Of a DNA stretch of 64,000 nucleotides, positions 25,702 to 38,351 are shown piece by piece (the stretch's first letter is position 1; each line of letters starts with the position of its first letter). The position numbers and the translations under genes were made by a program. The stretch is from Fennellomyces sp. T-0311 (Eukaryota; Mucoromycota; Mucoromycetes; Mucorales; Lichtheimiaceae): positions 310,001 through 374,000 of the forward strand of contig JALLLT010000010.1 of NCBI GenBank assembly GCA_025266875.1, read 5' to 3'. The notes beneath the pieces were generated by a model. It did no database searches, had not been told where the DNA came from, and was given only the letters and a program-made list of their open reading frames with translations.

Positions 25702-26577
25702 CACGGGTATACAGCCAAGGGCGGAAGGGGAAGTGAAAAAAAAGAAGAGCGAACTGGTGCGGAACCTTTCTGAATGTCTCTTTTTTTTGTGCCACCGACC
25801 GTCTCTTGCCCGTCTTTCCTTTGACTCGCCCACTCTGCCAGAACTGGGTGACAGTTCATATGCTGGATCTGCCCTTTCGCAGGTGCCACCGCCTGTTTCT
25901 TTCTTCCTCTCTCACACGTGTCGGGCGGACAGTCTGACGAGCGTCGCGTTTGGGTGTCCGCCAAACAGACCCAAAGACCCCCAAGCGCGATGCATGCCGT
26001 TGTCAGACGAAAATTTGGGACTCTTTGTGGTGGTTCCTGAGCTTCAATGTCATTGGTAAGCTGCTTTCCTCGGCGGCTTCATTGTAGTAATAAGTATCAT
26101 GTGGCCATGCTTTTTTTAGCGCAGAGCTCGGCCAGTTCCGCCATTCATATTAGCATCGGAACCCAGTGCTCCGGCCCTCTTCATCAAAAAGAGAGAGAGA
26201 GAGAGAGCCTTCTGCAAACATTCAAACCCATTCTCTCTCTCTTTCTCTCCCTCCTTCGTGGCCAAGCGCCCAAAGAAAGAGCCGTCGGACTCTCTGGGCA
26301 GTCTGCGTCCATGGCATGAATTACCTCCTCCGTCCCCAGCTTGTCTGGTTCACTCATAACGTTGGCAGAATACCGGGGGGAAGGAGGAGTGTTTGGGTAC
26401 CTAGAGAGCCCAAGCAGACGTGCTATTACACACGCATTGAGCTGAAACACCAGCCAGGTGCTCTTAAAGAGTAAGCGGGAACGCTATAAAATATTAGCAG
26501 GATGCTGACCTCCACATGGATAAAGTCCGCTCCTCCAAAGAGTTTTTTTTCCACCTTTGCGCCGCTGTAAACAGATT
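25702..26577. other. Divergent promoter region with GA/CT microsatellites
   Basis: This lies between kinesin-13 (-) and the TCO89-like gene (+). It contains a pure (GA)n run at about 26190-26207 and a CT-rich tract at about 26229-26252. Overlapping frames on both strands (for example 25619-26059) are not convincing genes. Confidence 0.5.
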
Positions 26578-27798
26578 ATGGCTGCGCTTCCCTCACCGCC
26601 GCACAGCACCATGGCCACTACCGCTGCACCCACAACCACCACTCACAAGAAACATACCCGACATCATGTCAAGCGACGATCAACTGGTCGTGTGCATGTT
26701 ACCAAATTAGCTCCTATGGCTAGAGCCAATGCGCATACCGATACCGAAGCCGAGGACCACCAGGACGGCAAGCATCGTCCCAACATGCGACGCTCTCAAT
26801 CCCAACGATCACTGAATCGCTTATCATCTTTTGACCGCAAAGGAGGCGGCTTAACCTCACTGGCTCCACTTAATCCCGCTCAACCCAAGAACAACACTTC
26901 GACCATTTCACCACCTACCACCCCACCACTCAAAGCCGAACGAGAGGAAGAAGAAACGTCGTCGTCGTCATCGTCGTCGTCGTCACCGGGCCAGCGTGTC
27001 AAGAATAATAATCCGGCGTTCGTGCTGTCGCAGCGTGGCCCAGCAGAGCCTGTTGAGCAAACATTCAATGCGGTAGCAAATAACCTTGTTGCACCGGACA
27101 AGGCGGCCCTACCTGCTTTCCATAAACAAGCAACGTCTCCAAAGTCACCGACGACTGAACCGACCACATCATTAAAGAAACGAGTCCCACCGTTACGATC
27201 CCAATTTATCGACGAACAGCAGCAGCAAGAAGAACATCATCATCATACACAACAGCAACATCCAAAGCGACCAGAAAAGTCCCCGCGGTTGAGTAATGTT
27301 GCGTCCGCAGCTACGGCACAGCCACATGGAATATCACGCACTCAACAAAAGTTACTGTTGCAGCGACAACATTGTCTTGTGGATGACGAGAATAATCTGG
27401 CGCATCCACGGAATATGAGACGATTGACACATGAGATGGAACGGGTGGCTCGTGAATATCGCTGTGTAAGGCGGTACCGTGATCCCATGTTGGAGAGTCT
27501 TGAACGTTGTCTGGGCAAAGAATCTCCACCGCAACGTTTGCAGCCTAGCAACCGCACCCGTTCCTCATCCGTCCTCCCAACGTCTCACTCCCACGATATC
27601 CCCGCTCCACATTCAGAACAACGTCAAGCCATCCATCGTCGTCAACATCAACTGAAAATGCTCGCCATGAACAACAACAAGAACAACTCGCAACCGTCTA
27701 CCCTGGCCCAGTCTAGCACTGCGATGGACATGATCCGCTGGAGTGCCGGGGCATTGTTGGATCGCGTATGGTATGGGTCCAGTGCTGGTAGTAATTAA
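26578..27798 (+). CDS. TCO89: TCO89-like TORC1 subunit candidate, 406 aa
   Basis: This is a single exon of mostly low-complexity sequence: Thr/His-rich at the start, nine consecutive Ser near residue 130, and Gln/His runs near 220. The conserved island is SRTQQKLLLQRQHCLVDDE near 250, followed by the helix MRRLTHEMERVAREYRCVRR. The RTQQKLxLQR motif is what I recall from fungal TCO89 proteins, a fungus-specific subunit of the TORC1 growth-control complex at the vacuole. That family call rests on memory of one motif. The frame is open upstream to 26557, but the first ATG is 26578 (MAALPSPPHS). The C-terminal 100 residues are Ser/Gln/Asn-rich. The 5' flank belongs to a region shared with kinesin-13. 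Confidence 0.6.
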   Translation: MAALPSPPHSTMATTAAPTTTTHKKHTRHHVKRRSTGRVHVTKLAPMARANAHTDTEAEDHQDGKHRPNMRRSQSQRSLNRLSSFDRKGGGLTSLAPLNPAQPKNNTSTISPPTTPPLKAEREEEETSSSSSSSSSPGQRVKNNNPAFVLSQRGPAEPVEQTFNAVANNLVAPDKAALPAFHKQATSPKSPTTEPTTSLKKRVPPLRSQFIDEQQQQEEHHHHTQQQHPKRPEKSPRLSNVASAATAQPHGISRTQQKLLLQRQHCLVDDENNLAHPRNMRRLTHEMERVAREYRCVRRYRDPMLESLERCLGKESPPQRLQPSNRTRSSSVLPTSHSHDIPAPHSEQRQAIHRRQHQLKMLAMNNNKNNSQPSTLAQSSTAMDMIRWSAGALLDRVWYGSSAGSN

Positions 27799-28537
27799 TC
27801 CTTTGTGTTGTACTGCGTTTCTTCCCCTCCTACTTGTTATTGCTTTTGTTCTGCTTGTTCTTTTTTTCCATCACACTCTATGTGTTTTGTAAAGTGTAAT
27901 CTTTTTTTTTTCGGCGTGTATAACCTATTCCATCTGTCATCTACTGATTAAACCTGTGGACTCCTGAAAGTGCAAAAAAATTTATACTGTGTGTTGGCGC
28001 AGCGGGCCTTTTTCCCTTTCTCTCTTCTTAAACCGGACACCCCGTAACCATAGCTAGCAACCGTAAGTACGGCAACTGAAATAAAGATTGTTTCTAACAA
28101 CGACATTCAATCCAGCCTTCGACCATTCAGCTCTTTCAGTGTAAGTGCACACCTCTTGGTCTACTCTCTCGTTTCTCTATCATTTTCTTCTTAAGTGCAA
28201 AATGGGGTTTGATTTCTAACAAAACTTTGTCACCTTTTTTTTTGCCATTTACTATTCATTTTGTGATTTGTTTCCTATCATCGCGCACTCGTTTTCGATA
28301 TCACACATTCTACGCGTCACTTCTTTGAAACAACCACTCTCATATTCTGGTCTGACGGCTTTTCATATTAACTTTCAAAAAGTTAGTTCTCTTAATCCTT
28401 CCTTCTTTTTCTATTTTTCTTTATTGTATACGCTTTATTTTATGGGAAACAGGGGCTGGTTGGTCGGGGGGCTCGCGAGAAGGAGCAAGTGTACTCATGT
28501 ATCAACTTTTATCTATAGATGCAAACAGTAATACGAT
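27799..28537. other. Intergenic region upstream of the RNA-binding protein gene
   Basis: No gene was found. The sequence is T/C-rich with poly-T runs (27901-27910, 28231-28242), consistent with the 3' end of the TCO89-like gene and a long 5' leader for the next gene. Confidence 0.5.
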
Positions 28538-30194
28538 ATGAAGCGACTAAACGAACACGACGCCTCTGACTCCAACAAGAAGCCACGATTCTCGCAAGCT
28601 TCGTACGGGTAAGCTTTGAGAACAAGCATCATTCCGCTTCATTGTGTTGAACTTGATTGCCCCAATGCACAGTGACATGTACTCGCAGTACTCGGCAATG
28701 AATCCTGCTGCAATGATGATGAATTCACAGTACGGTGGAGGCAGTCCGTTTGCACAATCGTCTGCAGGAGCGAATGGATTCGGCAGTTTCCCATCAAACG
28801 GCATGTATATGGGAGGCTACGGGGTACCTGGATCGAACATGGGCTTTGGTGGCGGATTCGGACCATCAGGATACCCGGCTGCCATGGCTGCTGCAGCGGC
28901 TGCTGCCATGACACCTAATGGACAACAGCAAGAAGTCAGTCGCACCATCTATTTTGGCAACGTACCAAAAGACATCAAATTTAGCGACATCTTTGACACA
29001 GTGCACACGGGGCCTGTCGAGTCCCTGAAAATCCTGCTCGAAAAAAACTGCGCTTTTCTCTCATTCGTGGACCCGGCATCTGCTCAACAGTACTACCAAG
29101 AGTATCTGACCAAAAAGCTGACAATCAAGGAGAGTGAAATCAAAGTTGGCTGGGGCAAATACGCGCCACGAGAACAAGCTGTACAAACTGCCCTCCAAAA
29201 CGGAGGCAGCCGCTGTGTTTACGTTGGAAACATCGTCGAATCCATTACCGAAGAAACGTTGCGCGAAGATCTTTCGAAATACGGAACGATAGAACATGTT
29301 CGCATTGTGCGCGAGAAAAACTATGCGTTTGTTCACTTTACCAGCATTGTCCAAGCGACGAAATGTGTCATGGAATTACCTCTGGACGACAAATACGCCA
29401 AGCGGAAGATCAATTATGGCAAGGACCGGTGCGGTTACACGGCAGCCGATCCATCAGCTCAACCGCAACAGGCACCTCAACAGCAGCAGCCGCAACAACA
29501 ACCGAATCAGTATGCGTTCAATTTCCAACATCCATTCCGTGGTGCACCATTCAATGCATACAACCCGAGTGGGTCGTCAGCACCCATACAAGGCAACTAT
29601 TCACAAGACACGACGGCAATGAGAACCATTTATCTTGGAAACATTTCTTCTGAAGCGACTTGTGAGGATCTGTGCAACGCGATTCGAGGAGGCGTGCTGT
29701 TCCAGATTCGGTATCTGGCTGACAAGCACATTGCATTTGTAACGTTTGTGGATCCAATGTCCGCCATGAATGTTTTCAACTATGCAACCGTCAATGGCAT
29801 CGTGGTCAAGAGTCGTCGTCTCAGGGTCGGCTGGGGCAAGCCTGCTGGGGTCCATCCGTCTGTTATCATTGCTGTTCAGAACGGTGCATCCCGCAACATC
29901 TATATTGGCAATATTGAGGACACCTTTGATGAAAATAAGTTGCGTAAAGACTTTGAAGAGTACGGTGAGATCGAGTTGATCAATACCTTGCGTGAACGCA
30001 ACTGTGCGTTTGTCAACTTTACCTGTATCACCAGCGCCATGAAAGCTTTGGCCGCCATGAAGAATCATCCCGATTACAAGAAGTATCGCGTCAATTACGG
30101 CAAGGATCGTTGCGGTAACCCATTCAAACGACCTCCACAACACCAACAGCAGCAGAATGGTGGAAGTGAAATGGCTGGACATGTTGAGAACTAA
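28538..30194 (+). CDS. MRN1: Mrn1/Nrd1-type RNA-binding protein with four RRMs, 530 aa
   Basis: Two exons (28538-28608, 28673-30194) total 1593 nt. The first encodes a basic, NLS-like MKRLNEHDASDSNKKPRF. A Gly/Met/Ala-rich linker precedes four RNA-recognition motifs at roughly residues 114, 205, 342 and 432. Their RNP2 cores are IYFGNV, VYVGNI, IYLGNI and IYIGNI; RNP1 cores include NCAFLSFVD, NYAFVHFT, HIAFVTFVD and NCAFVNFT. RRM2 and RRM4 are each followed by INYGKDRCG or VNYGKDRCG, a hallmark of the yeast Mrn1 / fission-yeast Nrd1 family, which binds mRNAs and influences their localisation and stability. A Gln/Pro tract separates RRM2 from RRM3. The gene looks intact. Confidence 0.92.
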
Positions 30195-31496
30195 TTAGAT
30201 CTTTTGCGTGAATGAAAATGAATCATAATTATGCTGTTCCATCGTTTCTGAGATGATTGATATACCCCCCCCCCAACACACACACACGCGCGCACACACA
30301 AATTGAACTGATGTAGCCATTAGATCAAGACAATCTTGTGTTGGACGTAGCACATGAAAAGATTTAGGCTTTTTTTCTCACCATCGTCGGTAAAACGTTT
30401 CGGTTTAGCCAGGCTAAACGATGGGTTGTCATTACCAATGTTACACATATGCAAGGAACGTTTAAATGTTAGTAAAGCATACTTTGAAGAGTTTTACCGC
30501 AGATTCCCCGCGGGCTGGAACGAAGAGAAAACTTTAGCCATTGGCGGAGAACAATGTTTTACCCCACCTTTTTAAAATATTCCAGGCTAAAAAGTAAAAA
30601 GCCAGTGCTGACACACTGGAAATGACGTGAGTAAGCTTACTCCGCGGGCTGTAGATCGCGTTTCCGCGGGAGACTATAATTGGAACTATGGCTCCGCAGT
30701 AAAAAAAAGTAGGCCTCGTGCCCTCCTTGAAATTATCATTCCAAAAGAATAAGGTTTGTGGTTTGCCCATGACATGATCCGAGTGGTGGAGGCATTTGCA
30801 TAATGGTGTGTTTTTTATGGTTGGCAAAAATTCCTCCATTACTCTTACACAGCAATATATTGAGCGCACGGTTTCTCTCTGGGGGGTGCCCAGCCCTCAA
30901 AAAAATTGCGGGGGACGGAGCCTGAAAAATGGTGAAACGTAGTGAGTCAGCGTATTAGTGTGAAAAAGCAGAGAGAAACGTGGTGGAGTCGGATTGGCAT
31001 CGGACTCAGGAACGTTGCCATGACATTTCCAAGGTAGCAACAGAATGAGGATCTACGAGCATCTTGCAAAGAAGTCCAAAATGTGGAGAATCAAACAAAG
31101 AGAACCGTATAAATTTTTTTTGGTGGGAAAGAGTCCGACGGGCAGAGTCGGGTGCAGAAGTTCCGGAACGTCCCATTACGTGAATCGCCTTAACCAATAA
31201 CCCGCAGAAAGTAGGGACTCTAGGGCCCATTTTGTTATCTCTTCTTTAACCAAAAAGGAGCGGCGTACCCCCCAAAGCCAAACATTTAGGCGTTAACTTA
31301 TTTGTAAAGGAGAACTAGGGGGCGGAGTTGCCACTCGTTATAAAAAAAAACTGGTCCAGAGTGCAAACACGTCCTTCTTTTTCTCTTTCTCTTACTCTTT
31401 CTTGATTTCTTTGAAAGAAAGTTCAATGCATTGACCATTGCGTCTTTTATTTCTTGCTCTGACTCTGTAACAAAGTACCCTCCCCCTTCTTCACCC
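30195..31496. other. 1.3-kb intergenic region
   Basis: This contains a C10 run followed by a CA/CG dinucleotide tract (30267-30299). GC-rich CCGCGGG motifs occur at 30507, 30640 and 30663. Short frames here (for example 30354-30575) show no domain. Part of it must be the promoter of the bHLH gene, whose leader from 31370 is pyrimidine-rich. Confidence 0.5.
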
Positions 31497-32886
31497 ATGG
31501 AATACGAAACCATCGTCATCCCTCACAAAGCGGAAAGCGTCTCCAGCACCACGTCCACAGATCAACCACCTTCTTTGTATTCTGGATCTAGTGTATGCGA
31601 CGCCGATTCGCCCGTGATGCAAGATTCAGCTCCTTTCGAAGGTAATTTGCTCGAAATGCACGCAGAATAGTGCACATGTATCTTATAAATGTGCACGTGT
31701 ATTATAGATTTCCTTGCCATCCAGATCCCCCACGATGATGATCAGAAGCCATTCTTCGTTGATGGTTTCAATAAGGTATGGCGATTCATGCAGTAAAAAA
31801 AAAGTGAACCGGTGATCTTACCATTTCGACCAAATTTTATAGGATCATTCGACGATGCTTTCACAATGCAAGCATGTGACGATCCCCGCCTCTCCTGGAC
31901 CCATTTACGACCAACCGCTGACGACGATGATGATGACGACGACGACAAAAAAGCGCCGAGCATCAGAATCAACGGATGATGAAGAACGGGATGAAAAACG
32001 TTACAAGGCAATGGCAGCGAACCGTGAATTACTCACTGAAGAAGAGAAGCGGGCAAACCATATTGCATCGGAGCAAAAGCGCCGCAACACCATCCGGTCG
32101 GGTTTCAAGGAAATGACAGACATCATTCCTACGCTAAAGAACATCAACAACTCAAAGTCGACCATTCTCTTCAAGGCTGTTGAATACATTAAGCATCTTG
32201 AGAAACGGAACAGAAATTTGCGTGAGAAAATTGGCTCCCTGCATATGAGGGTCGAGGTCAAGCGCCGCATGGGAACACTCGACAGCAATGACACCAACAC
32301 GTGGTCTCAGCGTCGCAACACCTTCTCTGTCGTTCCTGCGGATTCTACTGCCGGCAGTAATCAGCAACGACGTAGCAGCGATGCCATGACGGCAGCACTG
32401 ATGGCCCACAAGTCTCAACAGCAGAAGCAGTTGGAATTGTTGCAGGAACAGTTACGGGTACAACAGGAACTCTTGGCGAAACACAACATTCCATCCATGT
32501 CCATCCCATCTTCAAATAACCCCGTCGACACGGCCCCTCCCTCATCTCTTTACATCCGCCTGCAACAGGAAAAGGCTTTGCGCCGCTACAACTCGATCTC
32601 CATCCCCGCCGAAGAACAGCATCATACTCAGCATATTCATACTCATCATAATTTGCATTATTCATCCACTGTAAATAACACCGTCATCCCCACCACTATT
32701 CCCAATACTTCTACCTCGTATACGCCTGCCCTTGTCGTGCCTGCTTCCACAGCCGACTGGGAATCCTCATCCCCTCCTGATACTGCTCCTAGTCTCAATA
32801 TCCCTGCCGATGATGAGTTTCATGCTCATCATGATAACAATGCTTTGTTAAGTCGCTCCAAACTTGAACAGATGCACAAACAATAA
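31497..32886 (+). CDS. bHLH transcription factor, Mlx/Mondo-like, 418 aa
   Basis: Three exons (31497-31641, 31708-31775, 31843-32886) total 1257 nt. The basic helix-loop-helix begins near residue 127 with EEKRANHIASEQKRRNTIR, continues SGFKEMTDIIPTLKNINNSK, and has a second helix TILFKAVEYIKHLEKRNRNL that runs into a short leucine-zipper-like coil. The His-x3-Glu-x3-Arg spacing in the basic region predicts binding to CANNTG E-boxes of the CACGTG type. The SEQKRR and KAVEYI features resemble Mlx and other SREBP/Mlx-group proteins more than Ino2/Ino4. The rest is Gln/His/Thr-rich. The N-terminal exon is acidic. The gene is probably a nuclear regulator of metabolism, but its targets cannot be inferred. 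Confidence 0.85.
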
Positions 32887-35800
32887 AAAGAAATTATGTA
32901 CTTTTTTGGTATTATGTGAAAAACGTTCATGTCTTTTTTTTCGCCCGGGCGCACTGTTGTATTGGATCGGATACCATCATGACAGCTTGTTCTTTGATGG
33001 ACCGGTCACCTTCTCACCCCCCAAAACCATGTGCAATACTCATAAATCCCACAATCTATTGAATTGCCCTGAATAACCAGCGAGGTACCCCAATCGAATT
33101 TTGATTTTGTAACGATAGCGTTTTTTTTCGCTGCATGTGTGTTACCAAGGTTATTTCAAAAGTCAAAATTTCATATGGATGGGTTAAAAGATGAGTAAAA
33201 GCTTACATTATCTCCTACTGGACGAACCCATGATTGGTGTGGCTTGAGCCCGGAAAAACTGTAGTTAAAATAAGCTGATAAGGTCGCGCCAAGAAGCGGA
33301 TGACTAAAAGGTTCAACCGCATTAACATGCAATAAAGTTTTGGTATGGCGTCGTACCACTGCAATGACGTCAGAAAAAAAAGTGGCCCTCTCTCGCTTTC
33401 TTTCTCTCGTCTTCGGATTCATATGCTGATAGGAACCTAGATAAAACTGCCCCTATCATTGTTCCTCTACTCTTTAGAGTCATCACCAAGTAATCATACT
33501 GTGCTTTCCGCATGATATTCCGACCGTTCTTTTTCATTAAAGTCAGCGCAAATATGGATTTTCTTTTCCCCTGATCATCTTTGAAATCACGTATACGTCG
33601 ACGATCCTATCGATCCTGCAAGCAGGATCGATAAGCTAGACTTTTTTGGATGTTATTCGCGCAAAAAAGAGATAACACTATGATAATGAACAAGGAGTCG
33701 TAATCACGACTTGCTATGGACGCAATACAAAAAGTTGTTCCGATGGCAACCCTATTTTGGCTTTAATGCAATTTGAAAGAAGCATCGCATCCTTATGCCC
33801 GACAATTAGTGACGTGTGTGTGTGTTTCCAAGATACAGTGTCCATCAAGATAATCATATACCGTTATCATTTCGTTGCCAGTTTGTAATTCAAGATTACA
33901 GATCATCAAATGCGTATGTTCCACTTTGTCAAGAAACCCCCTTGAAACGTTCGGGAAAAAACGCGCACCGGTCCGTCGGTACGATCCGCATGCTATCTGA
34001 TTGCGCGATGTACTACTTGAATCGATGGGAAACCAGTTCCTTTTCAAGATGTTTGTTGATAACGGCGCCGCATAATTATTTCCACTCTGAAAGTGTATAC
34101 ACTTTTCATACTGAAGCTGTTTGAATGCGATTGGCGCAAACGCGTGGGAAATTGCTGAGTTTGTTTTTCTTGTCAAAATGAAAGTCTCGAATAGATCAAC
34201 GTGCATAACAGAGCGCATTCGCTTCAATCCGGTCACAAACAAAAGTAGTAATTAACATTTAAATAAGAAAACGTATTAAAAATGATTCTCAATGGGAAAA
34301 GAAAAATTCTAACACTAGGATTGGAAAGTGCAAAAGAAGCGTTTAATAACACGATCGTGGGAACATAGATCAAGTTTGGAAATAAAAGCCCATCCAAGAT
34401 CAATTGTTCAACTTCTTGGTTTGTGCTGTCGATTCCTAAATAATCAAACGTTTGGATCTATTTACTGCGGTGACACCAGGTCACCATCGTTCCGAGGAAT
34501 GAATCAACGTAAAAACTGTTATATGTGCGACCTGAACGTTTGATTCGATCATGCTTGTGTCGTTAGCTTGATGGCAAGACAAGGCGTCGATATCTTTTTC
34601 TCACGCATTGACATGGGCCATGAAATATGAATATACAAGTTTGGCTTCTTGTGCTTGTGTAATGGTACGTGCCATCAATGGTTAACTTTTGTCCGTCTCG
34701 CAAGCAGACAAATAAGCAATAGGTTGGTTCTGAGGGTACCTTGTTGGCAACCAGGCAATCCGCCTATTATGGCGTTTTGCTTTTTTATATTATTGTTCAT
34801 TTCTTTGCGACATGGTAGGCCGACAAAATGATAAGCCGGCCAAGCACCTTTTCAAATGTGGCTTCTCTTAATTTTTGGTACGTTTTCTCTCTTTCTCGGT
34901 TGCCTGTTTTTCTTTACCAAGAAAAGTATTGCGTGGCCTCCAATATCAGTAGCGCACTAGGATTTTGTCTTGGTTTAAAAGCCGCCACGTGTAGCCCGGT
35001 TCAAAAGGCACACAGCCAGCTATCTATCTGTTATCTACGAGACACTCATCTTGAATTTGCCACATCATGAGCGATAGTACATTCTTATTTGAGCGATATT
35101 GAATGAAAAAAATCAGGCCATTTCAATAACGTACGCTGTATATGCCCAGGTACACAAGACCAGTTTCAAAATACAATGTTCTCTACCCTTGGGGCATAAA
35201 GTTTTGGCTACTACGCTCGCCAATTACCAAATGTTTTTTCTGTTGGAGCATCGACCCTGCGTCTGATATACTTAATAACTGCCATGCATTGTATTGCTAT
35301 CAACAGGTTTATCGGCTCTATTATTTACACAATACTCTAGCCATTAAAATACCAACAACCACAATCGACAATGTGATCGTTTTTTTTTCCAATAAAAAAC
35401 GCGCTACAGCGCCTCTACGCAAAGTACAGGTTAAAATTCGACTAGCCTACTGAGCTTTAAGAGCAGGAAAGACAGTAAAGCAGCAGAAGCTACTCATTTC
35501 TACTGGTCTACATTACTAATAATCATGGCCTCAGTAAAAGCCAGATCGAACCTACCGGCTTTGAAGCACTTTCAAAGGATCATGTACGTCTATAGTCAAG
35601 CCAACGTATATATCCCAATGAATTTCAACAACGTGCAAACGCTTCAGTTTTCAGTGGCACATCATGTGGTTAGATGGATAGAAATCATATTCTACTATGT
35701 ATGAATGAACATTAGCAACATTTTTTTTTTCAAATTGAAGCTGGAAGAAAGTCAAAATGTCGAAATCTCACCTTTTTGCTCCAAGTACGAGTGGCGATTT

Positions 35801-36599
35801 ATCAATCACCTTTATCAGTAAATCGAAGGACAATTCCTGTGTTAGCTGTATCCCAGGACTAAACCTCAACAGCTTATTTAATTCGATTATGGGCTTCCTC
35901 TTTTCTGGAATTTAATAATACATTCACAAGTTTTACAAGGAATATCTTTCGGCAATAGATTAGGAGCCACTATCACGAATGGCCTCATTTACCATGTTGT
36001 ACATAGAACAGTCATTTGGGAAAAGTATCTGTTGCTGTGGACACACTAGCGGCAGCTCATGGTCTCATGGGTCGCACAACTGGACGATATACCCTTTATC
36101 AAAGTATATGCACCCAGGATGCTGTGATTTTTTTCCATTCAAACTATACTCAGACACCAACTCTGCACACGTAAAACCTCTCTGGCAAATATGAAGTAAC
36201 CTTCGTAAACAATCTGGCGTTACGCCGCCAATGTCGTAACGATATATGAGCAAAGGGAGGAGATTAAATTTTGAGTCATAGTACATACGTAGGAGTACAC
36301 AACAACGATGCACAATTCAAGTAACTGTAACTTGCAAGGATCTCAAGCGTTGTGACTGATGAACGGCACAGTGTTTACAAATATGAGCTATAAACTACGC
36401 AAATTTTTTGATTACTAGACCGGAATTATATAGCCTGCTATGACGTGATCAAGGAGTGAAAGAGTAGCAATGAATCTATATCATCACATACAGAAGAATT
36501 GTTGCCTCTGCAACAAAGCTTAGTTTACGGGAGACGGATTGCCGGTTTTGTACGTAAATGGTCTGACTAAAGCACATGTTTAACATTTGCTATGATAAA
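32887..36599. other. 3.7-kb region without intact genes
   Basis: A 149-codon frame at complement 33793-34242 is the longest; it shows no known domain. Near 36065-36313 (minus) a segment YDIGGVTPDCLRRLLHICQR looks like eroded coding sequence. A near-perfect palindrome lies at 33608-33633. The rest is AT-rich with no recognised RNA gene or repeat. Confidence 0.4.
33608..33633. repeat. 26-bp palindrome (12-bp arms, 2-nt loop)
   Basis: TATCGATCCTGC is followed by AA and then its reverse complement. It could form a cruciform or RNA hairpin, or be a dimeric binding site. It is isolated from any recognisable gene. Confidence 0.7.
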
Positions 36600-37255
36600 C
36601 TAAATCTGCTTACATAGTGTCGAGAGTATAAACTCGATATCCTCAGCAAGACAGAATCTGAAGTTAGGTCGAACGATGTCCTCCTTTGGACAATAATGGA
36701 AACCTACAATCACTGAACTCACTCTGGGCAGCAGGCATTGGCAACAAGGAAATTCATCTTACCGAAACGTTAAAAGCATACAGAAAAGTGGGTAAAGCAG
36801 TATTTCCCTTGCTTGCCATGATCAGAAAACGACGCAAGGACATACCTCTGCAATATACGGAAAACTCAAGAGAATGAGGTTCATCTTCATTCACGTGCAT
36901 GGTACGGAAATTTGATCGCTACAGGTCAGTTCAAGAATTAACGCGCTGCTGATATGAAAACTGTAGATGATACAAATCGAATCTAGTCCATGTGTACTCC
37001 CGAGCAAGGTATTTATATCATGAGCAAGGAAATCTGTATGCCGTCGCTAATGCAATTTAACCAGAAATCAACAGAATCAAGGGTTTTCTTTAAAAGTCGT
37101 TGGGCGCTCACCGTAGGTGCAGTATTAACAACGCTTTCATCTCCTGATCTGCATTATAGACTACTTGTTGATCGAAAGGTCAAAGTTCTCAAGAGCATCA
37201 TGCGCTCTCATAAAGGGAATGGAGGGAATGTACGTCCGGGTGAGCAATAGTTATC
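36600..37255 (+). pseudogene. Degenerate paralogue of the 38-39 kb family
   Basis: Several short frames on the plus strand match, in order, pieces of the gene at 38350-39900. TESEVRSNDVLLWTIME corresponds to AESEASWNEAILWSMMK; VFPLLAMIRKR corresponds to MFALLAMVKKT; IYIMSKEICMP followed by FFKSRWALTV corresponds to FLMTKEIRI followed by FLKGSWTLT. A GT-AG intron after WALTV (about 47 nt) precedes LLVDRKVKVLKSIMRSH, matching LLMESVEALKVMKHSH. Stops and frameshifts separate the pieces, so the copy is dead. It lies in the opposite orientation to the 38-39 kb copy. Confidence 0.65.
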
Positions 37256-38345
37256 GCCCGAAACCTTGGTAAATCGAAGCGTTCAAAAAGCGGCGGGAAA
37301 AAGCATGCAACAACAATGACAGACGACAATGCACTCTTGAACTTTTTTATATTACCTACATCCTCCACATATCCACTCTCTTCCGATGTTCTTTGCACAC
37401 GCGCAAAAGTGATACCACTCGTCTGTGTTATATTTGCTTTAATTGGTTCAGGTCTCCAAATAGAAGCGATGAAAGTGTAGTGTTTATAAAGTACATAGCC
37501 AAATCGGGACGTATGATATATTTGATACCACAAAAAGCAGTGGTTGAATACGAATAATATTATTTTTTCCTTTCCATCGCCAGTACGTTTACGCTGGATC
37601 CTCATTTAACGCAAGTCCGCTTGTATGGTGCTTGTCTTAACCACCACCATGAAAGGTCAGTGAGCATATATCGATATTTCGCTGATAATCCTCGATGTCA
37701 ACAACAGCGCTGGCCACGCTTTCGCCATTCACCCCAATATTTCGATGAGTTTCCTGGGACGAAGCACATAAGTTTGGACTTTTACCTTTCATAAACTGTA
37801 GAGCATCGCGTACGCAATCCGCATATGTAGCACCGAAATCCTTAACTCTTGAATGATGGAGGCAAAAATAACCCAGAACGCCGTCTGTCTATAGCCAATG
37901 GTCGTCACCACCAACTATAGACAACGTTTCTCACAGCACGGGTAGCTGTCAAGCAGACTAAATTATTCACGGCTGGACCCCCCGTGCCTTATCAAAGCCC
38001 GTCAGCACAGGACCCCCGTTTGTCACGTTTTAGTCCATGAAGCCATTTTTGGGGTCGATGCGCAAGAGAAAAGGATTTCAGATGCTCTTTTTGAAGTGAA
38101 ACTTAAAAGCTCTTTCCTGGCAAAGTTGCCAATGGGCATTGATAAAAGTAAAAAATCAGATACAAAAGTTGTCTGTAGCTAAGGAAACGGCTATCGTATT
38201 GGAGGCAAGTTCAATTAAAATCTGCGGTACAAAAGTCAGCATAAGTATAGAGTATGTGAAAAAAAAGAGATGGTTGAAGTGGGAGATGGCATAGAAAATA
38301 TAAGGATAGCATAGAAAATATGAGGAAGGCACAGAAAAAGAAAGG
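37256..38345. other. Spacer between two paralogous pseudogenes
   Basis: No gene was found. An 18-bp partial tandem (AGCATAGAAAATATAAGG-like) occurs at 38288-38325, just at the left edge of the segment shared with 57.8 kb. Confidence 0.4.
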
Positions 38346-38351
38346 AACGGG

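Noticed and set aside
33793..34242. 149-codon minus frame
   Set aside because: Its composition is not convincing and no motif or splice signal supports it; kept only as a note in the region entry.
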